From contig CM057469.1 in NCBI GenBank assembly GCA_030035585.1, positions 15,184,501 through 15,248,500 on the forward strand: a stretch of 64,000 nt of DNA. The letters are read 5' to 3'. Source of the DNA: Dugong dugon (Eukaryota > Chordata > Mammalia > Sirenia > Dugongidae). Positions 34,871 through 47,835 of the stretch are shown here, one piece after another. The notes below the pieces were generated by a model, which had not been told where the DNA came from, did not search any database, and worked only from the letters and a program-made list of their open reading frames with translations. The position numbers were made by a program, and so were the translations under genes. Each line of letters starts with the position of its first letter. Position 1 is the stretch's first letter.

Positions 34871-34884
34871 TTTAAAAATATGTT

Positions 34885-37460
34885 TTATTGTGTTTTTGGT
34901 GAAAGTTTACACAGCAAATTAAGTTCCTATTTAACAATTTCTATACATATTGTTCCCACCACTCATCTGTCAGTTTGTTGTACTGTGGTGGCTTGCATGT
35001 TGCTGGAAGCTATGCCATCAGTATTTCAAATACCAGCGGGGACAGGTTTTAGTCAGATGGAATACACAGGAATCAAATAGGCTACATCTGTGGAAAGAGG
35101 TGATAGAGAAGCTCAATATCATCAGTCAGAACAAGGCCAGGGCTGACTGTGGAACAGACCTTCAATTGCCTCGTGTGCAAGTTCAAGCTGAAATTGAAGA
35201 AAATTAGAACAAGTCCATGAGAACCAAAGTATAACCTTGAGTGTATTCCACCTGAATTTAGAGACCATCTCAATAATAGATTTGACGTATTGAACACTAA
35301 TGACTGAAGACCGGAAGAGCTGTGAGATGACATCAAGGACATCATACATAAAGAAAGCAAAAGGTCATTTAAAAGACTGGAAAGAAAGAAAAGACCAAAA
35401 TGGATGTCAAAAGAGACTTTGAAACTTGCTCTTGAACATTGAGTAGATAAAACAAACTGAAGAAACGATGAAGAAAAAGAGCTAAACAGAAGATTTCAAG
35501 GGGCGGCTAAGGAAGACAAAGTAAAGCATTACAATGAAATGTGCAAAGACCTGGAGTTAGAAAATCAAAAAGGAAAAACATGCTCGGAATTTCTCAAGCT
35601 GAAAGAACTGAAGAAAAAATTCTAGTTTCCAGTTGCAGTATTGAAGGATTCTATGGGCAAAGTGTTGAATGATGCTTGAAGCATCAAAAGAAGATGGAAG
35701 GAATACACAAAATCACTGTACCAAAAAGAACTGGTCAACGTTCAACATTTCAGAAGGTAGCATATGATCAACAACCGATGGTACTGAAGGAAGAAGTCCA
35801 ATCTGCACTGAAGGTGTTGGCAAAAAACAAGCCTCCAGGAATTGACGGAATACTAATTGAGATGTTTCAACGAACGAATGCAACGCTGGAAGTGCTCACT
35901 CATCGATGACAAGAAAGTTGGAAGACAGCTACCTGGCCAACCAAAAGGAAGAGATCCATGTAAGTGGCCATTCCAAAGAAAGGTGATCCAACAGGATGCA
36001 GAAATTATCAAACAGTATCATTAATATTGGAGCCCTGGTGGCGCAGTGGTTAAGAGCTCAGCTGCTAACCAAAAGATTAGCAGTTCAAATCCACCAGGCG
36101 CTCCTTGGAAACCCTATGGGGCAGTTCTACTCTGTCCTATAGGGTGACTATGAGTCAGAATCGACTCGACAGCAATGGGTTTGTTTGTTTGTTTTTGGTT
36201 TATCATTAATATCACACACAAGTAAAATTTTGCTAAAGATCATTCAAAAACAGTTGCAGCAGTACATTGACAGGGAACTGCCAGAAATTCAAGCTGGATT
36301 GAGAAGAGGACGTGGAATGAGGGATATCATTGCTGATGTCACATGGATCTTGGCTAAAAGCAGAGAGTACCAGAAAGATGTTTACTTGTGTTTTATTGAT
36401 CATGCAAAGATATTTTACTGTGTGGATCATAACAAAATATACATGACATTTCAAAGAATGCGAATTCCAGAGCACTTAACTGTGCTCATGAGGAACCTGT
36501 ACTTAGATCAAGAGACAGTCATTCAAACAGAACAAGAAGGTACTGTGTAGTTTAAAGTCAGGAAAGTTGTGCGTCAGGGTTGTATTCTTTCACGATATTT
36601 ACTCAATCTGTATGCTGAGCAAATAATCTGAGAAGCTGGACTATATGAAAAGAACGGGACATCAGAACAGGAGGAAGACTCATTAACAACCTGTGATATG
36701 CAGATGACACAACCTTGCTTGCTGAAAGTGAAGAGGACTTGAAGGACTTATTGATGAAGATCAAAGACTACAGTCTTCAGTATGAATTACAGTTTAATAT
36801 AAAGAAAACAAAAATCCAATAAGCAACATCATGATAAAAAGAGGAAAGATTGAAGTTGTCAAGGATTTCATTTTACTTGGATCCACAATCAAAGCCCATG
36901 GAAGCAACAGTCAAGAAATCAAATGATGTATTGCTTTGGGCAAATCTGCTGCATAAGACCTCTTTAAAGTGTTTAGAAGCAAAGATGCCACCTTGAAGAC
37001 TAAGGTGCACCTGACCCAAGCCATGGTGTTTTCAGTCGCCTCATATGCATGTGAAAGCTAGACAACGAATAAGGAAGACCGAAGAAGAATAGATGCCTTT
37101 GAATCATGGCATTGACAAAGAATATTGAATATGCCATAGACTGCCAGAAGAATGAACATATCTGTCTTGGAAGAAGTACAGCCAGAATGCTGCTTAGAAG
37201 CAAGGATGGTGAGACTTCTTCTCATGTACTTTGGACATGTTATCAGGAGGGACCAGTCCCTGGAGAAGGAAGGACATCGTGCTTGGTAAAGTAGAGGGTC
37301 AGGGAAAAAGAGGAAGACTCTCAATGAGATAGATTGGCACAGAGGCTGCAACAATGGGTTCAAACATAGCAACGATTGTGAGGATGGTGCAGGATCAGGC
37401 AGTGTTTTGTTCTGTTATACACAGGGTCACTATACTTGATGGCACCTAACAAGAACTCCA
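34885..37460 (+). mobile_element. RTE (BovB-like) LINE, internally deleted and broken
   Basis: RTE elements encode an endonuclease-reverse transcriptase in one frame. Here the 5' region (34890-35065) is followed directly by sequence from the end of the endonuclease domain, so most of that domain is deleted. Reverse transcriptase pieces follow: NKPPGIDGILIEMFQ near 35830-35880, then a block at 36230-36550 (QAGLRRGRGMRDIIADVTWI), then the region of the YADD catalytic motif near 36690-36720, where the codons are damaged. Many stops and frameshifts show it is dead. An AfroSINE interrupts it at 36028-36200. The 3' end is near 37450. Confidence 0.85.
36028..36200 (+). repeat. AfroSINE inserted in RTE, 12-bp target-site duplication
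   Basis: A plus-strand near-consensus copy (GGAGCCCTGGTGGCGCAGTG to CGACAGCAATGGGTTTG). TATCATTAATAT is repeated exactly at 36016-36027 and 36201-36212. Confidence 0.95.
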
Positions 37461-37589
37461 TTTCTTGGCCAACACTCAGTCTTATACTGTGTCTTGCCGG
37501 ATTGGCCAATTGTATGATCGACTAATAAATTTCTAGCATTGTTTTACCTTTGTTTCTGCTCTTAGAAATTCTTTGACACCCTCATGGTC

Positions 37590-38000
37590 AAAACACATAG
37601 CCAGAATCAAGGGGTGGAGTGGGAAAGACTACTTTCACTATTACACCTAATAATCCACTTGCAGAATTTTTGCTTCCCATCCAACAACTTTGTGTTCTGC
37701 TTGCTTAGAGATCTTAGTCCCCAGGTGAGGAATACTTCCACTAGGGTACACATCAATGGTTCCACTGAATTGGAAGATGAGAGACTTCTCCCTGGCTACT
37801 TTAGGCTCTTATGCCACTGGACCAACAGGCAAAAAAAACAAAAACAAGAAGAGTTAATGTTGCCAGAATGATTGATCCTGATTGCCAAGAGGAAACTGGG
37901 CTGTTGCTACAAAATGAAGGCAAGGAGGATTATACCTGGGAATCAGAAGATTCTCTGGGAACCTATGGATATTTACGTCTGAATAGTAAATGTTAATTGA
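37590..38000 (+). pseudogene. Degenerate dUTPase-like retroelement fragment
   Basis: Two overlapping frames together resemble a dUTPase of the kind carried by some endogenous retroviruses. One frame around 37770-37815 gives LLPGYFRLL, and another gives MPLDQQAKK followed by RMIDPDCQEETGLLLQNEGK at 37811-37930. The latter resembles the conserved I-D-P-D-Y motif III region of trimeric dUTPases. A frame change in the middle and the lack of neighbouring gag or pol sequence show it is dead. The exact element family is not identified. Confidence 0.5.
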
Positions 38001-38094
38001 AAACTATAGAAGAAAAAAAAAAAGTCAAGGTGACTGATGTCTGTAACCCTTCTGGGATGAAGATTTGGATCACTTCACCAGGTTCTGGGCTCTG

Positions 38095-38310
38095 GGTTTA
38101 TGGCACAAATGGTTAAGTGCTGGACTACTAACCAAAATGTTGGTGGTTCAGACTCACCCAGAGACACCTTGGAAGTAAGGCTGGTGATCTGCTTCTGAAA
38201 GGTTGTGGCCTTGAAAACCCTTTGAAGCAGTTCTACTCTGCACATTTGGGGTCACCATGAGTCAGAATCAACCAGATGGCAACTAACGACAACAAGTACT
38301 ATAGTTGCTT
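38095..38310 (+). repeat. AfroSINE (plus)
   Basis: A diverged plus-strand copy, starting near GTTTATGGCACAAATGGTTA and ending near GATGGCAACTAACGACAACA. Confidence 0.85.
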
Positions 38311-38635
38311 TGGATGGTTTCTCAATGCTCGTTACGTGTGTGTGTTTATTTGTATATACTAATCATTCTCTTATTCTCTCTCCCCTTTTAAAAGAATTTC
38401 TTTTATATACAAGCTATTGGAGGTAAACTTTACAATTTAGACTTTAGTTTCAGTGAGATCATGACTGAACTTGAGAAATACTTAATACAGCAGCCTCTGA
38501 TGGATACAATGACTGTTGGGACTATGAGTCTTCTTTGGAGAAGTGTGAGAACTTCTTCAGTTGTAAGAAATATAGACATGTCATGTTAGATAGAAACATA
38601 GAGTTGTTTTGTTATAAGGGAGTTCAAATGTGTGT

Positions 38636-38975
38636 AGTTGTTGGCTGTCGTCAAGTCCCGTGCACAATGGAACAGCATGCTGCCTGGCCCTGCACCATCC
38701 CCATGATCAGTTGCAGATCAGACTATTGTGATCTATATAGGGTTTTCACTTGCTGATTTTCAGAAATAGCTTGCCAGGCCTTTCTTCCTAATCCACCTTA
38801 ATCTTGAAGCTCCACAGAAACCTGTTCAGCATCATAGCAACACGCAAGCCTCCAATGACAGACTGGTGATGGCTGCTGGCTGTTCATGAGGTGTGCATTG
38901 GCCAGGAATTTAACTTGGATCTTCCACATGGAAGGCAAGAATTCTACCACTGATCCACCACTCCCCCCATTCAAG
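38636..38975 (-). repeat. Long AfroSINE variant (minus)
   Basis: The minus strand begins with a tRNA-like head (GGGGAGTGGTGGATCAGTGG near 38960). It ends with the body seen on the plus strand as TGTTGGCTGTCGTCAAGTCC. It matches 9080-9410. Confidence 0.8.
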
Positions 38976-39364
38976 TGAGTGTAGAAGGACGCATACAGAA
39001 GCTGAGTAGCCAAAGGGGTGGACTTTGTCAGTTATCAATTAATTATTTCTCAGCTCTAAATGCACCCTGCAATTTATGCTCTGTGATAAACAACAGAATT
39101 TTCTTAAACATCTTTCCATTAAAGTGAGCATGATGTTGAGTTTTTGCAGTAGAGGACGCTGGAGGAATGTTGTAGGAAGAGGCTTCCTACAGTTTCCAGC
39201 ACAGGCTTGGGCTCAGTGGTGTGGGCATGAGGACATCTGGTGGAACGCTGCCCCAGCCACATACCCAGAACACGGCCCCTCTGCAACCTTGCAGCCTCGG
39301 CCTGGCGATAATCTTTCTGCAGCCCTCTCAGCATGGAAACCAGGGACCTTGTGCAAATCACATA

Positions 39365-39519
39365 TCTGACAAAGGGCTTGTACCCAGAATATATAAAGAA
39401 CTCACAATACTCAGTAATAAGAAAGAAAAAAAAAACTTTTTTAAGTGGTCAAAAGATTTAGACAATCAAAAAGATATCCTGATGGCAAACAAGTGTATGA
39501 AAAGATGCAAATTAAAAAT
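39365..39519 (+). mobile_element. Older L1 ORF2 fragment hosting the full-length L1
   Basis: GGGCTTGTACCCAGAATATA, AAAGATTTAGACAATCAAAA and TGCAAATTAAAAATGAGATA are L1 ORF2 sequence. The same fragment continues beyond the inserted element at about 47651-47830 (ACCACTGCATCCCTATTAGA, TTTTGGAAAAGAGTTCGGCA). Confidence 0.75.
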
Positions 39520-41181
39520 GAGATACCACAGGACTTCCGGCAAAATGGCACTCTAGACAGAAGCACCACACCATCCCTCCACAGCAAAGATCTGAAAAAC
39601 TAAGCCGAACAGAGAAAACAACAATCCTGAAACCCTAAAACATCAAATAAAGAGATAAAGAACTCAGCCAATCACCAAACGGAGTGAGAAAACTGACAGA
39701 GAACAGAGAGCGAGGAGAGATTCATGTAGAGGTCCCCTATCAGCTAACGCAGCGTGGATCTGCCATCTTGGACTCCTATCGGAGACCAGCAAACGGGGGT
39801 ACGAGAAAGCAGCTTTGCGGAGCTTCCAGCAGGAGACAAAACAACCGGTAATTTGCGATATAAGCTTTCCCACCCCCCACCCTTCTTAACCCCCACTCGG
39901 CCACCTTGGCTTCCCGCGGACACAGTCTCTTGTCTGGGAAACACTGGTTGCTTGGATTCCACCAGCCTGCACTAGCTGGCTCTCAGAGTGCCATTTGTTG
40001 GCTTCTGGTGTTGCTTTTTTTCTGCTTCTTTTGATTTCTTCCTTACCTCTCACCACCTCTCCCTCCTTTTGCTCAAATACCTGGCTCCATGAGCCATCTT
40101 TGCTTCTTCCTAAGGGGCTACGGAGCTCCGTTTGAGTGTGGAGCTGCTTCCCGGTCTGGGCTGCCATGCTGGTGGGATCCCGGGGCTTTTGTTTGTTTGT
40201 TTGTTTTGAATTGTTTGTTTGTTTTCTTTTCCTTTTCTTGAGTTGGGGGCCCGTTCTGGCTGGGTGGTGCTGTGTGGCTTGGAAACTACCCCCTCGGCTT
40301 GCACAGACGTGCAGAGGGATCTCTGAGAGCATTTCTTTTCTCGTTGTTTTTTTTTTTTTCTTTTTTTCTGTTTTTTGGTGGGCTTTTCTTGTTCTTTTTC
40401 TTTTTTTTTAATTTGTTTTGTTTTCTTTTCCCTCTGTTTCCCTTTTTGTCTTTCTTCATTACTCAGTTTCTTGTCTCTCTATATCTTCCTTCTCTTTCTG
40501 TTCCCTGAATACCTGGCGTTGTATACCTCTACGCCTTCTAGCCAGGCTGTACTGCAACACCTGAGAACAACTTCCCCAGACCTCACAGCCACACCGGTGG
40601 GATCCCTGGGAACTTTTCGGTTCTTTAACCTTTCTTATTTTTATTTATTCATTCTTTTCTTTTCTTCCTCTTCCCCTTTCTGTTTTTCTCCATTTCATAG
40701 TCTCTCATTTCTCCACTCCAACAGCAAGCTCCCCTAGCATTCTTTTTTGTTTTTTTTTTTTTTGTATGTTTTTGGCTCCTGTTCCTCTCTCCTCTCTCCC
40801 ATATCCATCTTAGCTCCACACGTAACAATCTCCCTGCTACATCCTGCCTACCTGCTCCGTGCTCTTAACATCACACCACCAAGCAGCACAGGCACGGCCT
40901 ACTGGAACCTGCCCTGCACTGATTACCGACCCACCCTGGTGGCTATAGTAAGTGCCACAAACAACCCATCCCAGTAACTCCTCTTCAGCTAGACCTGCCC
41001 TGCCATTCCATATCTGAGTGACTGACCCTGCCAATTGGAGAAGGAGGTGAAAAGTATTGTGCCCATAGACGAGCAAACAACAAAGAACACACAGCCAGCC
41101 TGCTCAGACATAACCAAATTAAAAAAAAAAGGGATGAAACAAACAAATCTACAATCAATAAATGAGAAAAATAACTACTGA

Positions 41182-42230
41182 ATGCCCCGAAGACAGCAGA
41201 CAATATCAAAACATTTACAAAAACAGGACAGGATGGTTCCAGTAGGCATCCAAAATAAAACAACAGATGACTTTCCAGTGGAAGAAAAGGCACTACAACT
41301 ACCTGATAGGAAATTCAAATCTGTAATACTCAGAATTCTCCAAGAGCTGAAGCAAAAAGCAGGCAAAAATGAGAAAAAAATAGACAAATTCATGGAAAGT
41401 ACAAACAAAAAATTGGAAGAATTCAGGAAAATAATGCAGGAACAAAATGCCAAAATAAATTCACAACTAGAAATTATACAAAGACAACAATTAGAAATCC
41501 AAAAGATAAACAACAAGATTTCAGAAATGGACGGTGTCATAGAAGGGCTGAGAAGCAGATTTGAAATGGTGGAAGACAGGATCGGTGGAACTGAAGACAA
41601 ACACTTGGATACAACTCTGTTTGAGGAAAACTCAGAAAAAAGAACAAAGAAAAATGAGGAGACCTGAGAGTTATGTGGGATACAATCAAAAGCAAAAATT
41701 TTCAAGTGATTGGAATTCCAGAACAGGGGGAGAAAACAGAAAACACAGAGAGGATCATTGAGGAACTGCTGACAGAAAACTTCCCCAGTATCATGAAAGA
41801 TGAAAAGCTGGCCATCCAAGAAGCTCAACGAACCCCATATAGGAGAGACCGCAAAAGAAAATCACCAAGGCATATCATAATCACACTTGCCAAAACAAAA
41901 GTCAAACAAAGAATCCTGAGAGCAGCTCGTGAAAAACAAGAAGTCACATACAGAGGAGAAACAATAAGACTAAGCTCAGATTATTCAGCAGAAACCATGC
42001 AGGCAAGAAGACAATGGGATGACACATATAAAATCTTCAAAGAAAAAAATTGCCAGCCAAGAATAATATATCCTGCAAAACTCTCGTTCAGATATGGTGG
42101 TGAAATTAGGTCATTTCCAGCTAAACAGAAATTAAGGGAATATGTAAAAGCCAAACCAAACTTACAAGAATTATTAAAGGGAGTTCTTCGATCTGAGAAC
42201 AAACAACTTCAGCTCATAGGCAGAATCTAG
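41182..42230 (+). pseudogene. L1 ORF1 (RNA-binding protein), one frameshift
   Basis: L1 ORF1p is the trimeric RNA-binding chaperone of the retrotransposon. The first frame (41182-41667) contains a long coiled coil (EEFRKIMQEQNAKINSQLEI and neighbours). The second (41673-42230) carries the RRM and C-terminal domains, including VIGIPEQGEKTENTE and RHIIITLAKTKVKQRILRAA. A single-base loss at about 41660-41668 separates the two, and otherwise the protein is nearly continuous. Confidence 0.85.
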
Positions 42231-42679
42231 GACGCAGGATTGTACCAGCCAGATACCAATCTAGGAAATGAACTCTCAAGGACTATCCAAAACCAAAAGA
42301 AATACAACAGAGGATCATAGCAGTTAATCAGTAAATGACAACAACATCAAAACAATAAAAGAGGAAATAAATGGCATAGGTATAGAACGTTCTAATGGAG
42401 AGGAAGGCAAGGTGATACCAAGTAATGGTAGACTGCTTCAAACTTAGAAAGATAAGGGTAAAATTCATGGTAACCACAAAGAAAGTTAACAAACATACTC
42501 ACAAAAATAAAGAGGAAAAACATAAAGTCTCAGCAAAAACAAAACCTACAAAAACAAAAGAAATGGGAAAAAAATCCACAAACAAAACTAACTCAGCACA
42601 AGAGAGTAAGAAGAACAAAGAAAAGGTCAGCACCACAAAAAAAAAAAAAAAAAAAAAAGCACCACAAAATGACAGCAAC

Positions 42680-45600
42680 AAACTCACATCTATCAAAATT
42701 ACACTGAATGTAAATGGGCTCAATGCACCCATAAAGAGACGGAGAGTGACAGAATGGATAAGAAAACAGGATCCATCAATATGCTGTCTACAAGAGACAC
42801 ACCTTAGAAACAAAGATGAATTTATTAAAAGTCAAAGGTTGGAAAAAAATATATCAAGCTAACCACTACCAAAAAAGAGCAGGAGTGGTGATACTAATCT
42901 CAGATAAAATAGACTTTAAAACAAAATCCACCATAAAAGACAAAGAAGGACACTATATAATGATTAAGGGGACGATCCATCATGAAGACATGACCATAAT
43001 AAACATCTATGCACCCAATGACAGGGCTCCAAAATACATAAAACAAACTCTAACAACACTGAAAAGAGAAATTGACAGTTCCACAATAATAGTAGGAGAC
43101 TTCAACCCATCACTATCAGTAAAGGACAGAACAACTAAGAAGAAACTCAGCAAAGATACAGAAGACCTAAAGGGCACAATCAGCCAACTTGACCTCACAG
43201 ACATATATAGAACTCTCCATCCAACCGCTGTAAAATACACATTCTTTTCCAATGCACATGGAATGGTCTCCAGAATAGACCACATCTTAGGCCACAGAGC
43301 AATCATCAATAAGCTCCAAAACGATGAGATGATTCAAAGTATCTTCTCTGACCACAATGTCATCAAGGTAGAAATTAACAACAGAAAGAGCAAGGAAAAA
43401 AATCAATTACATGGAAACTGAATAATAACCTGCTTACACATCACTGGGTAATAGAAGAAATCAGAGATGGAATAAAAAAGTCCCTAGAATCAAATAAGAA
43501 TGAAAACACATCATACCAAAACCTTTGGGACACAGCAAAGGCAGTCCTCAGAGACACTTTATAGCAATAGATGCACACATCAAAAAAGAAGGGACAAAAT
43601 CAAAACATTAACTACAGAACTCAAACAAATAGAAAGAGAACAGCAAAAAAAGCCCACAGCCACTGGAAGAAAGGAATAGTAAAGATCAGGCAGAAGTAAA
43701 TGAAATAGAGAACAGAAAAACAATAGAAAGAATCAACAAAACCAAAAGTTGGTTCTTTGAAAGAATCAACAAAATCAACAAACCACTGGCCAGACTGACA
43801 AAAAAAAAAACAGGAGAGGACACAAATAACCCAAATAAGAAATGAAATGGGGGACATTACAACAGACCCAACTGAAATAAAATGGATTATAACAGAATAT
43901 TATGAAAAACTACACTCCAACAAATTTGAAAACCTAGAGGAAATTGATAAATTTCTAGAAACAGACTACCTACCCAAACTACCACAAAGTGTTGTTGAAA
44001 ATCTGAACAGACCCATAACAAGAGAAGAAACTGAAAAGGTAATAAAAAAAAACTCCCAACCAAAAAAACCTCTGGCCCAGATGGCTTCACTGGAGAATTC
44101 TACAAAACATTTACAGAAGAGCTTGTAGCAGTACTCCTAAAGCTATGTCAGAGCATAGAAAAGGAAGCAACACTTCCAAATTCATTCTATGAAGCCAGCA
44201 TAACGCTGATACCAAAACCAGGCAAAGACGTCACAATAAAAGAAAATTACAGACCAATATCTCTCATGAATATAGATGCAAAAATATTTAACAAAATTCT
44301 AGCCAATAGAATTCAGCATCATATCAAAAGAATAATACACCACTACCAGGTAGGATTCATACCAGGTAGCAGGGATGGTTCAGCATTAGAAAATCAATCA
44401 ACGTAATCCACTGCATAAATAAAAGGAAAGAAAAGAATCACACGATCATCTCAATTGACACAGAAAAGGCATTTGACAAAGTCCAACACCCATTCCTGAT
44501 AAAAACTCTCAATAAAACAGGTATAGAAGGGAAATTTCTCAACATATTAAGGGGCATCTATGCAAAACCAATGGCCAACATCATTCTTAATGGAGAGAGG
44601 CTGAAAACATTCCCCTTGAGACAGGAACAAGACAAGGATGCCCTTTATCACCACTCCTATTTAACATTGTGCTGGAAGTTCTAGCTAGAGCAATAAGGCA
44701 AGAAAAAGAAATAAAGGGCATCCAAATTGGTAAGGAAGAAGTTAAACTGTCCCTGTTTTCAGATGATATGATACTATACATAGAAAACCCTAAAGACTAG
44801 ACAAGAAATCTACTGGAATTAATAGAAAAATTCAGCAGAGTAGCAGGATACAAGATAAACATACAAAAATCGGTTGGATTCCTATGCTCCAATAAGGAGA
44901 ACGATGAAAAGGAAATCAGGAAAACAATACCATTTTCAATAGCCCCTAAAAAGATAAAATACTTAGGAATAAATCTAACCAGGGATATAAAAGACCTATA
45001 CAAAGAAAATTACAAAACACTACTGCAGGAAACCCAAAGGGATCTACATAAATGGAAAACATACCATGCTCATGGATAGGCAGACTCAACATTGTGAAAA
45101 TGACAATTCTACCCAAAGCAATTTACAAATAGAATGCACTCCCAATCCAAATACCAACAACATTCTTCAAAGACATGGAAAAACTAATCATTAACTTTAT
45201 ATGGGAAGGGAAGAAGCCCCAAATAAGTAAAGTACTACTGAAGAAGAAGAATAAAGTTGGAGGACTCACACTACCTGACTTCAGAACCTACTATACAGCT
45301 ACAGTAGTCAAAACAGCCTGGTACTGGTACAACGACAGATACGTTGACCAATGGAACAGAATTGACACCCAGATGTAAATCCATCCACCTATGGTCACCT
45401 GATCTTCGACAAGGGCCCAAAGTCCATCAGATGGGGAAAAGACAGTCTTTTTAACAAAATGGTGCTGGCAAAACTGGATATCCATCTGCAAAAAGATGAA
45501 ACAGGACCCATATCTCACGCTGTATACAAAAACTACTTCAAAATTCATCAAAGACCTGAATATAAAGCCTAAAACCATAAAGTTCATAGAAGAAAAAATA

Positions 45601-46377
45601 GGACCAACACTATAGGCCTTAATACACGGCATTAACAGGATACAAACCATAACCATCAACGCACAAACCCCCAAAGATAAGCTAGATAACTGGGATCTTC
45701 TAAAAATCAGACACCTATGCTCTTCAAAAGACTTCACCAAAAGAGTAAAAAGAGAACCTACAGACTGGGAAAAAATTTTTGGACAGTACAAGTCAGACAA
45801 AGGTCTAATCTCCATAAACTACAAGAAAACCCACCACCTCTACAACAAAAAGACAAATAATCCTATTAAAAAATGGGCAAAGGAAATGAAGAGACACTTC
45901 ACCAAAGAAGACATTCAAACGGCCAACAGACACAAGAGGAAATGCTCGCAATCACTAGCCATTAGAGGAATGTAAATTAAAACCACAATGAGATACCATC
46001 TCACCCCGGCATTACTGGCACGAATCAAAAACACTGGGAATAACAAATGTTGGAGGGGCTGCGGGGAGATCGGAACTCTTATGCACTGCTGGTGGGAATG
46101 CAAAATGATACAACCATTTTGGAAAATGATATGGCGCTTCCTCAGAAAGCTAGAAATAGACAAACTGTTTGATCCAGCAATCCCACTCCTAGGAATATAT
46201 CCTAGAGAAATAAGTGTCGTCACTCAAATAGATGTATGCACACCTGTGTTCATGGCAGCATTGTTCACAATAGCAAAACGATGGAAACAACCTAGATGCC
46301 CATCAACAGATGAATGGATAAACAAACTGTGGTACATACACACAATGCAACGAGAAAGAACAACGATGAATCTGTGA
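42680..46377 (+). pseudogene. L1 ORF2 (endonuclease-reverse transcriptase), multiple breaks
   Basis: The endonuclease begins near NVNGLNAPIKRRRVTEWIRK, and the stretches CCLQETHLRNKDE and IVGDFNPSL follow to 43421. The reverse transcriptase motif region lies around 44750-44790 (FSDDMILY). The C-terminal zinc-knuckle region ends near 46377. The reading frame changes near 42820-42860 and is interrupted by stops after 43421, 44128 and elsewhere, so the copy cannot move itself. Confidence 0.85.
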
Positions 46378-47650
46378 AGCATCTCATAACATGGATGAAA
46401 CTGGAGGACATTATGCTGAGTGAAATAAGTCAATCACAAAAGGACAAATATTGTATGAGACCTCTATTGTGAAAACCCATGAAAAAGTTCACACACAAAA
46501 TGTAACAATCTTTGTTGGTTACCAGGGATGGGCGGGGTGGGGGGGAATACTAAATAGGCAATAGATAAGTGGTATCTGGGGTGAAGGGTGAGACAGTACA
46601 CAATACAGGGGAAACTACCACAACTTGTACAAGGAAAGGTGATGGAAGCTCCATAGACACATCCAAACTCCATGAGGGACTGAATTGCTGGGTGGAGGGC
46701 TGTTGGGACCATGGTCTTGCGGAACATCTAGCTCAATCGGCATAACACAGTTTATAAAGACAATGTTCTACATTCTACCTTGGTGAGTAGCATCTGGGGT
46801 CTTAAAAGCCTGTGAGCGGCCATCTAAGATACTCCACTGTTCTCATCCCTTCGGGAGCAATGGAGAATGAAGAGAACAGGAAACAAGGAAAAGATGAGTC
46901 CAAAGGACTAATGGACCACAGCTACCAAGGCCTCCACCAGACTGAGTCAAGTACAGCTAGATGGTGCCCAGCTATCACCACTGACTGTTCTGACCAGGAT
47001 CACAACAGAGGGTTCTGGACAGAGCTGGAGAAGGATGTAGAACAAAATTCTAACTCACAAAAAAAGACCAGATTTACTGGCCTAAAAGAGACTGGAGAAA
47101 CCCCGAGAGTATGGCCCCCAGACACCCTTTTAGCTCAGTGGTGAAGTCACTTCCGAGGTTGACCGTTCAGCCAGTGTGTGGACAGCCCCATAAAACCAAA
47201 TGGGACTAATGAGGCACAGCAGTCCAGGGACCAGGACTAGAAGGCAGAAAGGGACAGGAAAGCTGGTGATAGGGAACCCAAGGTTGAGTAAGGACAGTGT
47301 TGATGTGTTGTGAGGTTGTTAACCATTGTCATAGGGCAACATGTGTACTAACTGTTTAATGAGAAACTATTTTGATCTGTAAATCTCATCTAAAGTGAGA
47401 ATAGCAGCACAATCAGAAGACTGTAGTTGATGTCACTGAACTGTGCATGTAGAAATTTTTGAAATTGTGCATCTTTGGCTATGTATATTTTCACCAAAAA
47501 AAAAAAGTCGAGAAGGGAGAGGGTTGACACGTTGTGGGGTTGTTAACCAATGTCATAAAACAATATGTGTACTACTGTTTCATGAGAAACTATTTGTTCT
47601 GTAAGCCTTCACCTGAAGTACAATAAAAAAAAAAAAAAAGAGATACCACA

Positions 47651-47835
47651 ACGAGATACCACTGCATCCCTATTAGAATGGCATGATAATAATAACTGAC
47701 AATAGTAAGTGCTGGTGAGTATGGGGAGGATCTGGAAGTCTCATATATTGCAGGCAGGGATGCGAAATGGTACAGACATTTTGGAAAAGAGTTCGGCAGT
47801 TTCATAGAAGTTAAACATTCGTATATCTTTTAAAT
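47651..47835 (+). mobile_element. Older L1 ORF2 fragment, right part
   Basis: This continues the host L1 fragment after the full-length insertion (ATGGGGAGGATCTGGAAGTC, GGTACAGACATTTTGGAAAA). Confidence 0.65.

Larger units (their letters stand above)
39531..47639 (+). mobile_element. Full-length L1 retrotransposon with target-site duplication
   Basis: The element starts GGACTTCCGGCAAAATGGCA and has a long 5' UTR (39531-41181). ORF1 (from 41182) and a degenerate ORF2 (about 42680-46377) follow, with a 3' UTR of about 1.2 kb and an A tail. GAGATACCACA is repeated exactly at 39520-39530 and 47640-47650. At 8.1 kb it is longer than most mammalian L1s because both UTRs are long. Its 3' UTR contains two related copies of its terminal segment (about 47295-47405 and 47520-47630). 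Confidence 0.93.

Noticed and set aside
35676-36550. A possible host gene with reverse transcriptase similarity
   Set aside because: The frames are pieces of a dead RTE element with stops, frameshifts and a SINE insertion.
40375-40737. Phe/Ser/Leu-rich plus-strand open frames
   Set aside because: They are T-rich sequence in the L1 5' UTR, not a gene.
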